Assembly (NCBI RefSeq): GCF_000353285.1
Contig: NZ_KB731324.1
Coordinates: 1,816,577-1,880,576 of the forward strand
DNA from: Leptolyngbya boryana PCC 6306
GTDB lineage: Bacteria > Cyanobacteriota > Cyanobacteriia > Leptolyngbyales > Leptolyngbyaceae
DNA: 64,000 bases
Reading direction: 5' to 3'
The number at the start of each line of letters is the position of its first letter. The stretch's first letter is position 1. This document shows, in pieces, positions 1 to 9,369 of the stretch. The notes under the pieces were generated by a model, which had not been told where the DNA came from, did not search any database, and worked only from the letters and a program-made list of their open reading frames with translations. The position numbers and the translations under genes were made by a program.

Positions 1-2
1 TG

Positions 3-107
3 GCAAGCGCATCCGGCTTGATGCACGCTGAGAAGCTGCCGGGCGATCGACCGATTTTCACAAACGATGTTGACGATCCTTCGACGCTCATGGGCTTCAT
101 CGACTAG
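3..107 (+). CDS. C-terminal end of an unidentified upstream protein (partial)
   Basis: An open frame enters from the left edge and ends at TAG 105-107, giving about 34 residues that finish in STLMGFID. A hairpin with a T-run follows at 130-161, which fits the end of a real transcription unit. The fragment is too short to assign a family, and the frame choice rests only on openness and the downstream terminator. Confidence 0.4.
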   Translation, partial: ASASGLMHAEKLPGDRPIFTNDVDDPSTLMGFID

Positions 108-129
108 AGATTTCATTCAATCTGAATCG

Positions 130-161
130 ATGGGCGCTTCTGAAAAGGAGTGCCCATTTTT
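130..161 (+). terminator. Rho-independent terminator upstream of valS
   Basis: The arms ATGGGC (130-135) and GCCCAT (151-156) pair across a short loop and are followed by five T residues. It would end the gene that stops at 107 and separate it from valS. Confidence 0.55.
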
Positions 162-225
162 AACGCCTGCTCACGCTGAGAAGCGTTTATGATGGCTAAA
201 TGTCCCCGATTTTTTAAAACTTCTC

Positions 226-3200
226 ATGATTGCCTCTCTCCCAACTCAATACAACGCAAGCACCACCGAAGCGAAATGGCAAAAGTTCTGGGAGGAAAAT
301 CAGGTCTTTAAGGCTGATCCGAGTCAACCTGGCGAGCCGTATTGTGTCGTGATTCCGCCACCAAATGTCACGGGTAGCTTACATATGGGTCACGCCTTTG
401 AGAGTTCGCTGATCGATGTGTTAATTCGATATCAGCGGATGCTCGGTAAGAATACGCTGTGGCTACCTGGAACCGATCACGCGAGTATTGCGGTTCAAAC
501 GATTCTGGAGCGGCAATTAAAAGAAGAAGGTAAGACGCGCAATGATTTAGGGCGCGAGCAGTTTTTAGAACGTGCCTGGAAATGGAAAGCCGAATCCGGC
601 GGCACGATCGTGAATCAACTTCGACGCTTAGGGGTGTCCGTCGATTGGTCGCGCGAACGATTCACGATGGATGAAGGGCTTTCGGCTGCGGTGTTAGATG
701 CCTTCGTGAAGCTGCACGACGAAGGCTTGATTTATCGCGGTAATTATTTAGTCAACTGGTGTCCGTCCAGTCAGTCTGCTGTGTCGGATCTCGAAGTTGA
801 AAATAAAGAAGTAGACGGGAATCTCTGGTACTTCAAATATCCGATCGTGGATGGAGACGGTTTTTTAGTTGTGGCAACGACTCGACCGGAAACGATGTTG
901 GGAGATACAGCCGTTGCAGTGAATCCGAATGACGATCGCTATAAACATCTGATCGGTAAAACGCTGATCTTGCCGCTGGTGTATCGCGAAATCCCAATTA
1001 TCGGAGATGATCACGTTGATCCAAGTTTTGGAACAGGTTGCGTAAAAGTGACACCTGCTCACGATCCAAACGATTTCGAGATGGGTCAGCGTCACAAATT
1101 GCCGTCAATCAACGTGATGAACAAAGACGGCACGATGAATGAGAACGCTGGAGAATTCCAGGGGCAGGATCGCTTCGTTGCTCGTAAAAATGTTGTCAAA
1201 CGATTGGAAGAAGAAGGCTGTTTAGAGAAAATTGAGCCTTATAAGCACACGGTTCCGTACAGCGATCGCGGAAAAGTCCCGGTTGAACCGTTACTGTCAA
1301 CGCAGTGGTTTGTCAAAATTGAACCGCTGGCGAGTCGAGCGTTATCGTTTTTAGATGATCAGACTTCTCCGAAATTTGTGCCCGATCGCTGGACGAAAGT
1401 GTATCGCGATTGGTTGGTGAGCTTGAAAGATTGGTGTATCTCGCGGCAGTTGTGGTGGGGACATCAGATTCCAGCCTGGTATGCAGTGAGTGAAACCAAT
1501 GGCGAGATCACCGACTATACGCCGTTTATTGTGGCGAGATCTCAAGCCGAAGCGCAACAGAAAGCGATCGAGCAGTTTGGCGAATCGGTTCAGATTGAGC
1601 AAGATCCGGATGTGTTGGATACTTGGTTTTCTTCTGGATTGTGGCCTTTTTCGACGTTGGGCTGGTCGGATACCGATGCCGAGGATTACAAGCGCTACTA
1701 TCCCACTGCCACGCTGGTGACAGGATTCGACATTATCTTTTTCTGGGTTGCCCGGATGACGATGATGGCAGGACATTTCACCGGACAAATGCCGTTTAAG
1801 GATGTCTACATTCACGGGTTAGTCCGGGATGAAAACAACAAAAAGATGTCGAAATCTGCCAACAACGGCATCGATCCTCTGATCTTGATCGATAAATATG
1901 GCACGGATGCGTTGAGATATACGCTCATTCGAGAAGTGACGGGGGCAGGTCAAGACATTCGCATTGCCTACGATCGCAAAACCGATGAATCCGAAACAGT
2001 TGAAGCCTCGCGCAATTTCACCAACAAACTTTGGAATGCGTCGCGGTTTGTCATGCTCAACTTGGACGGGAAGACTCCCGCTCAATTGGGTGCGCCTGAT
2101 CAGTTGGAGTTGAGCGATCGCTGGATTTTGTCGCGATTTCATCAAGTGGCGCAGGATGTCCGAACCTCGCTCGATCGCTATGGGTTTGGAGAAGCTGCAA
2201 AGAGCCTTTATGAGTTCATTTGGGGCGATTTTTGCGACCAATATATCGAGCTTGTAAAATCGCGCTTACAAGGAGAGCCGACAACTTCGCGTTTGGCGGC
2301 TCAGCAAACTCTGGCGTATGTGTTGGAAGGAACGCTGAAACTCTTACATCCGTTTATGCCACACATTACCGAAGAGATTTGGCACACGCTGACTCAAGCG
2401 CCTGACACAGAATCGTTAGCGCTCCAACCTTATCCGAACCCAGACGTAAGTGCGATCGATGCCAACTTAGAGCGGCAGTTTGACCTGATTATCAACTCGA
2501 TTCGCACAATTCGGAACTTGAGAGCCGGAGCGGAAATCAAGCCAGGAGCGAGAATCACGGTTGCGATGCAAACCGAAGATCCGCAAGAAAAGCAAACTCT
2601 GATTGCAGGACAGTCTTATATCAAAGACTTGGCAAGAGTTGAAACCTTGTCGATTACGAGTACGGCAGATCAGCCTGCTAGAACCGTATCTGCACCGAAA
2701 GCGAGTGCGATCGCGGACGATGCTCCAGTTTTAGTCATGGCTCTCGACATCGTTGGCTCCTTCATTGCTAAGAATCAGAACGTCTTGTTATCGCTGTTGC
2801 TGATTGGCTCGATTATTTTCGCCATTAAGATTGCTGCGACGGTCACAAGCGGAATTCACGAAATTCCATTGCTCGCACCATTCCTTGAAGTGGTTGGGAT
2901 TATCTATACGATCTGGTTTACCAAAGCGCGACTCTGGAACAAAGACGATCGCCAAGTTTTCTTCAAGCAAGTGCAAACCTTTACTCGTGAAGTGATTGGA
3001 GAACCTGCGCCAATCGTCGCAGTTGCACCCGCTGAAGAACCGCAGATCTCGGAAGCAGCGGATAATGTCGAAACAGATGATGTTCAAACGATCGTCGGGG
3101 TTACTGGAACTGTGAAAATCTCGATCCCTCTGGCTGGACTGGTCGATTTTGAAGCGATGAAAGCTAAGATTGAGCGGGATTTGAAGAAAGTCGATGCCGA

Positions 3201-3342
3201 GATTCAATCTTTGAGGGGACGCTTGAGTAATCCGAAATTTGTGGATAAAGCACCGCCTGAAGTTGTGCAATCAAATCGCGATGCATTAGCCGAAGCAGAA
3301 AAGCAGGCAGAAATTCTCAAGTCGAAGCTCGATCGCCTATAA
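226..3342 (+). CDS. valS: Valyl-tRNA synthetase with CAAD membrane domain
   Basis: Charges tRNA-Val with valine. This is a class I synthetase: the HIGH-type motif lies in [13 protein letters not shown] (residues about 44-56), the editing (CP1) domain contains [13 protein letters not shown] near residue 215, and KMSKS is near 538. The anticodon-binding domain ends before about 810. Residues about 829-925 form an extra segment with two hydrophobic helices ([10 protein letters not shown]... and [13 protein letters not shown]), which matches the cyanobacterial aminoacyl-tRNA-synthetase appended domain (CAAD). This domain is known to attach synthetases to thylakoid membranes. It is followed by the usual C-terminal ValRS coiled coil (about 965-1038). 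The 1038-residue length fits ValRS plus the insert. A strong terminator follows at 3371. Confidence 0.97.
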   Translation: MIASLPTQYNASTTEAKWQKFWEENQVFKADPSQPGEPYCVVIPPPNVTGSLHMGHAFESSLIDVLIRYQRMLGKNTLWLPGTDHASIAVQTILERQLKEEGKTRNDLGREQFLERAWKWKAESGGTIVNQLRRLGVSVDWSRERFTMDEGLSAAVLDAFVKLHDEGLIYRGNYLVNWCPSSQSAVSDLEVENKEVDGNLWYFKYPIVDGDGFLVVATTRPETMLGDTAVAVNPNDDRYKHLIGKTLILPLVYREIPIIGDDHVDPSFGTGCVKVTPAHDPNDFEMGQRHKLPSINVMNKDGTMNENAGEFQGQDRFVARKNVVKRLEEEGCLEKIEPYKHTVPYSDRGKVPVEPLLSTQWFVKIEPLASRALSFLDDQTSPKFVPDRWTKVYRDWLVSLKDWCISRQLWWGHQIPAWYAVSETNGEITDYTPFIVARSQAEAQQKAIEQFGESVQIEQDPDVLDTWFSSGLWPFSTLGWSDTDAEDYKRYYPTATLVTGFDIIFFWVARMTMMAGHFTGQMPFKDVYIHGLVRDENNKKMSKSANNGIDPLILIDKYGTDALRYTLIREVTGAGQDIRIAYDRKTDESETVEASRNFTNKLWNASRFVMLNLDGKTPAQLGAPDQLELSDRWILSRFHQVAQDVRTSLDRYGFGEAAKSLYEFIWGDFCDQYIELVKSRLQGEPTTSRLAAQQTLAYVLEGTLKLLHPFMPHITEEIWHTLTQAPDTESLALQPYPNPDVSAIDANLERQFDLIINSIRTIRNLRAGAEIKPGARITVAMQTEDPQEKQTLIAGQSYIKDLARVETLSITSTADQPARTVSAPKASAIADDAPVLVMALDIVGSFIAKNQNVLLSLLLIGSIIFAIKIAATVTSGIHEIPLLAPFLEVVGIIYTIWFTKARLWNKDDRQVFFKQVQTFTREVIGEPAPIVAVAPAEEPQISEAADNVETDDVQTIVGVTGTVKISIPLAGLVDFEAMKAKIERDLKKVDAEIQSLRGRLSNPKFVDKAPPEVVQSNRDALAEAEKQAEILKSKLDRL

Positions 3343-3370
3343 ATTTATCAATTCTTAATTTTTCAACAAG

Positions 3371-3399
3371 AGACGCTGAAATCTAGCGTCTTTTTTTTT
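3371..3399 (+). terminator. Terminator of valS
   Basis: A 7-bp stem (AGACGCT / AGCGTCT) encloses a 7-nt loop and runs into a block of nine T residues directly after the valS stop codon. Confidence 0.85.
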
Positions 3400-3448
3400 A
3401 ATTCGATGAGGCAGGGAGAATGAGCATCGCCAGAGAAAACGGAAAAGT

Positions 3449-3454
3449 TATACT
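3449..3454 (+). promoter_or_regulatory. -10 box of the 6S-like RNA
   Basis: TATACT stands 7-8 bases before the inferred RNA start at about 3462. No clear -35 hexamer is seen. Confidence 0.45.
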
Positions 3455-3461
3455 GTCATGT

Positions 3462-3637
3462 TAGGTACAGATAGTGGAAGCACCCGGGTTATAACGGAGG
3501 CAGTTCAATAACGGTACTTATCAGGTCAGTGCACCTACGGGCGATGAAACGGGGATACAGCGTAGTATGTTGTCGAATCAGCCCAGGCAGCATCTCCAGC
3601 GCCTTGTAGACACCCCTGACTTGCATCGTTCCCTTTG
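3462..3637 (+). ncRNA. ssrS: Probable 6S RNA
   Basis: A stretch of about 176 bases without coding capacity folds as one long interrupted rod. Paired arms from the base upward are GGAA/TTCC, GCA/TGC, GTCAG/CTGAC, CTACGGG/CTTGTAG, GATG/CATC, GGG/CCC and a terminal hairpin ACAGC-loop-GTTGT. A rod of this length with an internal open region is the known shape of 6S RNA, which binds the housekeeping RNA polymerase holoenzyme and damps transcription. A TATACT box precedes it and a terminator isolates it from valS. The assignment rests on fold, length and setting, without a database comparison. RNase P RNA and SRP RNA do not fit the visible motifs. Confidence 0.7.
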
Positions 3638-3659
3638 AGATGATATCGAGAGTAAATTA

Positions 3660-4115
3660 ATGCTGCACTTGGCGCAAGTTCAAAAAAAAGGCTATCTAGG
3701 CAAGGCAGGATTGCGCTTATTGGCTGCTCAAAAGTCTGAGCATGTTTGGACGAGGCTCCCGGAAGAAGAAACGGTTCTTTCGGCTGAAGCCAATACGTAT
3801 GCGGATGGCTTGCTAGTTTTGGTTGAGATTTCGAGTAGCAATCAGATTTTAGATATTCGCGAAGCGAAAGATTGGGTGCTGGAGTTGGTTCAGCGCTATC
3901 TAACGTATGGAATTACGCCTGCATTTTTGCAGCAGGAGACAGAGCGGGCGGAACAGTGGCGGCAGTCTTTGACGCTGGAAAGCCAGGAGTTGGCGAGACG
4001 AGCGATCGAGCTTGAGGCGAGACGCGAGCAGATTCAGGAGTTGGAAGAAGAACTGAAGAACGAGAAGAAACAGTTGGAGATGTTGATGTCACAGGTGAGG
4101 GCGCAGCAGGAGTAG
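3660..4115 (+). CDS. Conserved hypothetical protein with C-terminal coiled coil
   Basis: 151 residues. The N-terminal half is compact and mixed (QKKGYLGKAGLRLLAAQ). From about residue 95 it becomes a long charged helix (ELARRAIELEARREQIQELE) that should form a coiled coil. There is no signal peptide or membrane segment. An in-frame stop at 3636 limits the 5' extension, and the ATG at 3660 is the first one available. It begins just after the 6S-like RNA and may be expressed by read-through from it. The family looks cyanobacterial, and I do not know its function. Confidence 0.75.
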   Translation: MLHLAQVQKKGYLGKAGLRLLAAQKSEHVWTRLPEEETVLSAEANTYADGLLVLVEISSSNQILDIREAKDWVLELVQRYLTYGITPAFLQQETERAEQWRQSLTLESQELARRAIELEARREQIQELEEELKNEKKQLEMLMSQVRAQQE

Positions 4116-4120
4116 AAAAA

Positions 4121-4178
4121 GTGGGGAGTAGGGGTAGGGAGTAGGCAGGTTTAAGACCCTCGCAATCTTACTCCCCAC
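4121..4178. repeat. 10-bp inverted repeat between convergent genes
   Basis: GTGGGGAGTA (4121-4130) and its exact complement TACTCCCCAC (4169-4178) flank a 38-nt loop. The right arm lies inside the last codons of the convergent O-antigen-ligase-like gene. It can serve as a two-way terminator, and its GGGGAGTAGGGG style resembles short dispersed repeats of filamentous cyanobacteria. Confidence 0.6.
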
Positions 4179-5425
4179 TCTCCACTCTCTTCCATCTTCC
4201 AAATCGCCGCAAGCAACACCCATCCCATCAAATTAATCCGCGCATCGAACAGGGCGATATCTAAGAAACTGAACAAGGTGCAGGCTAAAAAGGCAATCCA
4301 GAACGTGAAATAGATCGGGCGGTTTGTCGGGGAGAGTGCTTTCCAAATCCAAATACCCTGTGCCATGATCCAACCGACGAGTCCATACAACATTACAGCA
4401 GCAGGTAAACCGGATTCAGAAGAGAGCATGAGAAATAAATTATGCGGATGTCCTATCCAAAGCTGCATCTGTTCAGTGTAGAGACGAGCAAAGCTTCTCA
4501 AGCCCCAACCTGTTAGCGGTCGCTGTTCGGTCATGTTCCAGGCAAATTTCCACTGCGTCGATCTCAGTTGATTCACAGGTCGATCGCTGTACATTTGATC
4601 GTTGAGTCTTGCCCAGAAAAATCTGGGCACAATTTTGCGTAAGGGCAGTGCGATCGAGTCTGGAGCAAACGCGGCTCCTAGGATAATTCCTGTGATCGCT
4701 CCCACAGCGGCAACGATAGTTTTCCAGCCTTGATACAGGGCAAAGGCTAGACAGGCTAAAACTGCGATCGCCCAAACATTACGAGAATTGGTGAGAATGA
4801 GTCCGATTGCGTTGAGTAAAACAATTCCGATTAGGAGTTTTCTGCGCTCTTGCAGCCATAACCCCAAACTGAGAATAAAGACGATCGCATAGTAATTTGC
4901 CAAAATCGTCGCATATTCAAACACCGATGCCATTCGCCCAACAGGATTACCCCCGGCGAAAACTTTCCAAGAAATTAACCCCCACAGCAGCGAAGGCATA
5001 CCACCGAAATTGAGCAGTTGCAAAATCCCGATCACAGTGACAGGGATAGAAGTGATTACCCAAATCCAAGCAATTTGCGTGAGTTGTTTTGGCGATCGAA
5101 TCAGATCAGCTAGTGCTGCAAACGTGAAAAAGAACGGCAAAAAATTGAACAATCCAAGAAAAGCATTTGCGCGATCGTCTGCAAACCAAGCGGCTGCAAT
5201 CATCACCAGTCCTAGAATCGCAAAGCCTCGATTGACAGGTTCACGACTTAAGCTCGAAAATTTTCTCACCCAGATTGCGATCGCAACCATCAAAATCGAA
5301 GTGCCGCCCAAAAAAGCACTAAAGGGCAGCAGAAATAATCCGATTTGCACGACATTCCAATGGCGTTGGAAATTCGGATCGGGGTGAGGCTGAAGTGCTT
5401 TCATCTCTAAACTAAATCGGTTCAA
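4151..5425 (-). CDS. O-antigen ligase / polymerase family membrane protein
   Basis: 424 residues with about ten hydrophobic spans. It carries the marks of the Wzy/WaaL superfamily: a periplasmic stretch ending in MTEQRPLTGWGLRSF (about residue 300) and the HPHNLFL...ESG motif shortly after. Members join or polymerise surface glycans at the inner membrane; the cyanobacterial IctB proteins, once linked to bicarbonate, belong to the same superfamily. The start overlaps the end of the YaaW-like gene by 14 bases, so the two are probably translated together. The last residues (SGEWGVRLRGS) are encoded by repeat-like DNA and are probably not conserved. Confidence 0.75.
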   Translation of the reverse strand: MNRFSLEMKALQPHPDPNFQRHWNVVQIGLFLLPFSAFLGGTSILMVAIAIWVRKFSSLSREPVNRGFAILGLVMIAAAWFADDRANAFLGLFNFLPFFFTFAALADLIRSPKQLTQIAWIWVITSIPVTVIGILQLLNFGGMPSLLWGLISWKVFAGGNPVGRMASVFEYATILANYYAIVFILSLGLWLQERRKLLIGIVLLNAIGLILTNSRNVWAIAVLACLAFALYQGWKTIVAAVGAITGIILGAAFAPDSIALPLRKIVPRFFWARLNDQMYSDRPVNQLRSTQWKFAWNMTEQRPLTGWGLRSFARLYTEQMQLWIGHPHNLFLMLSSESGLPAAVMLYGLVGWIMAQGIWIWKALSPTNRPIYFTFWIAFLACTLFSFLDIALFDARINLMGWVLLAAIWKMEESGEWGVRLRGS

Positions 5426-6254
5426 AACATTCCGATCGCGTTAAGCGAATCTGAGCCAGCGCAAAAATTGTTGGGATGACTCGTCCGTAATTCGTCGCGA
5501 TCGCTCTCCATCCCAAATCCGCTAAAAACCAAGCCCAAAGCGCTGATCCGACAAAGGCAAATGCTGCACGAGATGCTGTATATCGCGCTGATGCCATCGT
5601 CATTCCGCGTCGAGCTAGCTGCATCGAAACCTGAGTTTGAATCTGAGTTGCCGCAGCAATTCCGCCTTGGGTGATCGCTTGTTGTGCCACTTGATAGCGG
5701 GCAAAATGCAGCGCAAACTGGCGGGCGATATGTTGCAGTAGGAGCGGCTGAAGAACAGTATTCACCGCTAAAGCGCTGCCACCTTTAACCACGAGTGACA
5801 TCGGATTCTTTTGTAGAGACAGCGGCAAATCTGCAACAAAATCAGTTTTCGATAAAGTATTCTGAATACGGTTCGTTAAAGCCGTTTGTTCTGATGCAGG
5901 CAATTGCTTCCAAGCTCGGTTTAATAAACTGAGAAAAACTTCTGCTTCTAAGTCTGTCGTAGACATTGAGGCTGAATAAGGCAATTTCAAATATCGGCAG
6001 ACCTGGATGAGTACTTGGCGATAGCTCACTTGCCCAGTTTTGCGGCGCAAGACCGTGATGCCATCGGCAGCGAGAAAGCGGAAACGATCGTCGATCGCAT
6101 CAAGCCAGTCTTCTCGACACAGGCTTTGCAAATCGATCGGATCAGGAGCATTGACATAATCGAGAGGATTGAATTTGGGACGAAACAAGATTTCAGTCAG
6201 TTCGCGCAGTTCATCATCTGTTGCTAATTCCAATGCGGCTCTAAACTCATCCAC
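5412..6254 (-). CDS. YaaW (UPF0174) family protein
   Basis: 280 residues. The N-terminus (MDEFRAALELATDDELRELT) and the following FRPKFNPLDYVN region match the YaaW family, whose N-terminal part is annotated as DUF3944. The C-terminal third holds long alanine-rich helices (ARRGMTMASARYTASRAAFA) and a hydrophobic end that could sit at a membrane. The biochemical role of the family is not established. It is the first gene of a two-gene unit with the ligase-like gene, which it overlaps. Confidence 0.6.
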   Translation of the reverse strand: MDEFRAALELATDDELRELTEILFRPKFNPLDYVNAPDPIDLQSLCREDWLDAIDDRFRFLAADGITVLRRKTGQVSYRQVLIQVCRYLKLPYSASMSTTDLEAEVFLSLLNRAWKQLPASEQTALTNRIQNTLSKTDFVADLPLSLQKNPMSLVVKGGSALAVNTVLQPLLLQHIARQFALHFARYQVAQQAITQGGIAAATQIQTQVSMQLARRGMTMASARYTASRAAFAFVGSALWAWFLADLGWRAIATNYGRVIPTIFALAQIRLTRSECFEPI

Positions 6255-6335
6255 TGGTTACTTTCCTCCCGATGCAGCGTCAAGATTCATTCTACCTAAG
6301 CAAGACGGTACTTCGGAATTTACGGTTTCATCAAT

Positions 6336-7358
6336 ATGTTAGATTCTCAATTTGAAATTGCGATCGTCGGTGCAGGTATGTCTGGTCTCACCTGTGCTCA
6401 AATGTTGCACCAAGCCGGGTATAAGGTTGTCGTGCTGGATAAATCGCGGGGTTTGGGCGGACGCATGGCAACGCGCCGTCTCCACGGAACTCATGCCGAT
6501 CATGGCGTGTGTTATCTCAAGCCGAAGTCGGATGAGTTTCAGAATTTATTGGATCAGCTAGTCGATCGTCAAGTTAGCCGAGTTTGGACAGATCGAATTC
6601 ACGAATGGGTAGACGGGCAGATCCGCGCTCCTGAATCTCAAGCAGCTTGTTATGTTTCGCCAACGGGAATTTCGGCGATCGCGAAGTTTCTCTCGGCTGG
6701 TTTAACGTTAAAGCTGAATCATCGCGTGACCGAGATCAAACCAGGTTGGCAATTGCACTGCGAATCAGGCGAAACAATTTCGGCTCAGGTCGTGGTGATC
6801 GCGATCCCGGCTCCACAGGCGGCACAGTTGTATGAATGGGACAAGTTAAATCAGGTTGAGTATTCGCCCTGTATTAGTGCGATCGCGGTTTATCCAGCAG
6901 AGCGACAGAGTGAAGTTGAGCAATTGCCGTGGAAAGCATTGATTTGTGCTGACTCGGAGTTGGGATGGATTGGATTAGATAGTACGAAGCAGATACATCC
7001 GGTGCAGCCGGCAGTTGTAGTTCAGAGTAATGCAGCATTTGCAACTCGGTACTTAGAAGATCTAGATCTTCAGAAAGTTGGGGAAAGGTTACTAGAACGA
7101 GCGTCTGAGGTCGGATTGCCTTGGTTAACGAGTCCTGAAGTGTTGCAGGTGCATCGGTGGCGGTATGCTTTTCCGATCCAACCGTTGCCGGAGTCGTTTC
7201 TGGTTGCAGATACCGAGCAACCGTTAATGTTTACGGGAGATTGGTGTGGGGGAAATCGGGTTGAGAATGCTTTTCAGGCGGGAATGGCGACGGCGCGTGA
7301 ATTGAATCGGAGGTTGGAAAATCGATCGTTGGGAGAGCGATTTTGGTGGCAAATATAG
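6336..7358 (+). CDS. FAD-dependent oxidoreductase, renalase-like
   Basis: 340 residues. The N-terminal dinucleotide fold is clear: IAIVGAGMSGLTCAQML (residues about 8-24), then VVVLDKSRGLGGRMATRR, the FAD-contact sequence of the amine-oxidase/renalase group. The C-terminus has the expected second FAD contact, FTGDWCGGNRVENAFQAG (about residue 300). Cyanobacterial members are soluble and their substrate is unknown. It is divergent from the YaaW-like gene with an 81-base gap and is monocistronic. Confidence 0.85.
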   Translation: MLDSQFEIAIVGAGMSGLTCAQMLHQAGYKVVVLDKSRGLGGRMATRRLHGTHADHGVCYLKPKSDEFQNLLDQLVDRQVSRVWTDRIHEWVDGQIRAPESQAACYVSPTGISAIAKFLSAGLTLKLNHRVTEIKPGWQLHCESGETISAQVVVIAIPAPQAAQLYEWDKLNQVEYSPCISAIAVYPAERQSEVEQLPWKALICADSELGWIGLDSTKQIHPVQPAVVVQSNAAFATRYLEDLDLQKVGERLLERASEVGLPWLTSPEVLQVHRWRYAFPIQPLPESFLVADTEQPLMFTGDWCGGNRVENAFQAGMATARELNRRLENRSLGERFWWQI

Positions 7359-7432
7359 GCTTGGCGTAGAACCTAAGTAGATGGGCGTAATTAATAATCA
7401 GTTCGGCAAGTTTTCTCGCTTCGTTGTTCACC

Positions 7433-7558
7433 CGCCCCGGAATGAATTCGGGGCTAACGGTGCGAAGTCCGCTCTGGGACTAACAGCCCATGAAAACGCC
7501 TTCTTCAGTGGGTTTCAACCCAGTTCGCACGGTTAACCCGAACTTCCAGTTCAGGGCG
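7433..7558. repeat. Structured multi-hairpin element
   Basis: Within 126 non-coding bases there are nested pairings: outer CGCCC/GGGCG, a hairpin GCCCCG-loop-CGGGGC (7434-7454), a long stem CGGG..TAAC.GTGCGAA with TTCGCAC.GTTA..CCCG, and internal hairpins AGTCC/GGACT, TGGGTT/AACCCA and GAACT/AGTTC. Density of pairing is far above background. It looks like a mobile structured repeat or the end of a TnpB-type element, but no transposase is near. Confidence 0.5.
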
Positions 7559-7618
7559 AGACGCAAACGAGAGCGACGATCTTTCAATTAATTGCATCTC
7601 CCTACTTAGTTGTCATTT

Positions 7619-7677
7619 TGCGGAGTGGGGAGAACCTAGATTCAGATTGCTCCCTATCTCCCCATCTCCCTATCAGA
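7619..7677. repeat. Dispersed short repeat, copy A
   Basis: The segment starts TGCGGAGTGGG, has a core CCTAGATTC.GATTGCTCC and ends TATCAGA. It recurs in diverged form at 19631-19712. An internal 8-bp stem TGGGGAGA/TCTCCCCA is present. It lies just past the porin stop codon and may act as its terminator. Confidence 0.6.
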
Positions 7678-7692
7678 GAGAGCAGTCTCGCC

Positions 7693-9336
7693 TTAGAACG
7701 TGAAAGTCGTTCTAATCGTTCCAATCACAATGTCATCATTGCGATTGTCATGGTTTGGAGCTGTTAACCAGATGATCCCAGGCGTGATTGCAATGTTGTC
7801 AGTGAGTTGATACTGATAGAAGCCTTCGATGTGCAGAGAGGTATTGCGATCGCGTCCGATTGCTTGTCCAAATGTGCCGCTGCTACTCGACACTCTCGGC
7901 TCCATACCTACGATGATGCCAGCTAAGCTTCCCTTCTTGAGAAAATCTGGGAATGCGAGCCCTGCCGACCAGTTCCAAATGTCCAAATCGCCTCGATTTC
8001 CAGGCTGCAACGATTGAGCATTCGTATAGCCGACAGACCCATTGAAAACAACCTGCGGCGTAATTTGGAAAGAAGCTGAAATTCCGTACGCATTCGCAGA
8101 TGTTGGAACTTCATCGGCAAGGAAACCATTCTCAGCGAGCGATCGGAAGTTTGCGCGGGTACTGCCGACTGCGCCATTGCCAGAAAAATCGACATTGTAA
8201 GCATGAATGTAAGTGAGTCCAATTCCTAATCGCTCACTGGGGCGGAAGGTCAATTGTGCTAGCGCGCCATAAGAGCCATTAAATAGACCATTTCCAGGCG
8301 CAGGAGAACTAGGTTCACCCGCAAGATAGCCCAAGCTTAGTTCTAGAGCATCGCTAAATTTGTGGCGTACTCCAACCCCAGTTCCAGCCGCTCCATTCCC
8401 TAGATAGTAGATCGAGTTCCGAGTCCCAAAGTGGCTGAGTGCGCCTGATCCCCCATCTCCATCCAGATACGGATTGAGCGTATCGGTAAAGTCATCGATC
8501 GCACCTGCATTCGCTTCGATGACAACGGTGGTCTTTTCACCGAGGGGAAACGTATAGTTCAGAGCATCGACTCCCAGTTCGTTGTTTTCTCCACCTGCAA
8601 AGCGCAGTGCGCCTTCATTGGTCAGGGTGTTGCCGTTGATGCCTGCGGGCAGAGCAGAAAGATTCGCAGCTTGGAGGCGAGTTCTCAAGATGTCGCGCCC
8701 AGTAAAGCTGGTATCGAAGTTGAGACGAACCCGATTGCCGACGATCGTATTGCGAGACACGCGATCGACAACTTCATTACTTGTTCCCGTGACTGGATCG
8801 AATTCTCTGCGAATAAAATCGCGCCCTGCTGCGACTCCAGTAATGCCAAGCACCACTTCTGCATTGAGTTTCGTGGTCGTTGAGAATTGCTGTTTCTCCA
8901 GCGTGGAAGTTCGAGCTTCGAGCGAATCGACGCGTCCGCGCAAGGTTGCCAGTTCTGCTGCAAATTCTTCTTGCAGCTTTTGTAACGTGGCTAAATCTTC
9001 TTTTTTCACGAGATCAGCGGTTGCTGCTGCGATCAGTTCGTTCACACGATCGAGACAAGCATTCAGTCCCGCTGCAAATTCATACCGCGTTAAAGCCCGA
9101 TTGCCGCGATAGGTACGATCGGGATAGCCTGCAATACAGCCGTAGCGTTCGACTAAGGATTGCAAAGCTTGGAATGCCCAATCTGTCGGGCGCACGTCGG
9201 AAAGTTGGGAAACCGAAGTGACTTGATTGAAAGGTTCTTGGGCAGTCAATTCTGCCACTTCAGCAGCCGTTGCACTCGTTGCAATGCCTAAGCTTGCCGC
9301 AACCACCAGGGAATGAACGAATAAAGATTTTGTCAT
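7693..9336 (-). CDS. Iron-uptake-type outer-membrane porin (SLH plus OprB)
   Basis: About 547 residues from the chosen ATG. A signal peptide (MTKSLFVHSLVVAASLGI... ending ATA-AE) is followed by one SLH domain (VRPTDWAFQALQSLVERYGC...TRYEFAAGLNACLDRV), which anchors the protein to peptidoglycan-linked polymer. A coiled coil (ATLQKLQEEFAAELATLRGR) and an OprB-like beta barrel ending in TFTF come next. The layout is that of cyanobacterial SLH porins used for passage of iron and other small solutes. A GTG five codons earlier (9351) is also in frame; the ATG gives a better signal peptide. A Fur-like box lies upstream. Confidence 0.9.
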   Translation of the reverse strand: MTKSLFVHSLVVAASLGIATSATAAEVAELTAQEPFNQVTSVSQLSDVRPTDWAFQALQSLVERYGCIAGYPDRTYRGNRALTRYEFAAGLNACLDRVNELIAAATADLVKKEDLATLQKLQEEFAAELATLRGRVDSLEARTSTLEKQQFSTTTKLNAEVVLGITGVAAGRDFIRREFDPVTGTSNEVVDRVSRNTIVGNRVRLNFDTSFTGRDILRTRLQAANLSALPAGINGNTLTNEGALRFAGGENNELGVDALNYTFPLGEKTTVVIEANAGAIDDFTDTLNPYLDGDGGSGALSHFGTRNSIYYLGNGAAGTGVGVRHKFSDALELSLGYLAGEPSSPAPGNGLFNGSYGALAQLTFRPSERLGIGLTYIHAYNVDFSGNGAVGSTRANFRSLAENGFLADEVPTSANAYGISASFQITPQVVFNGSVGYTNAQSLQPGNRGDLDIWNWSAGLAFPDFLKKGSLAGIIVGMEPRVSSSSGTFGQAIGRDRNTSLHIEGFYQYQLTDNIAITPGIIWLTAPNHDNRNDDIVIGTIRTTFTF

Positions 9337-9369
9337 GGAGCTAAATCTCACACCACATCAGTAACTTTC

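Noticed and set aside
3462-3637. RNase P RNA or SRP RNA
   Set aside because: The conserved cores of those RNAs are not visible, and the single-rod fold fits 6S RNA.
8582-9112. 176-residue plus-strand frame
   Set aside because: It is antisense to the porin gene and its composition mirrors that gene.
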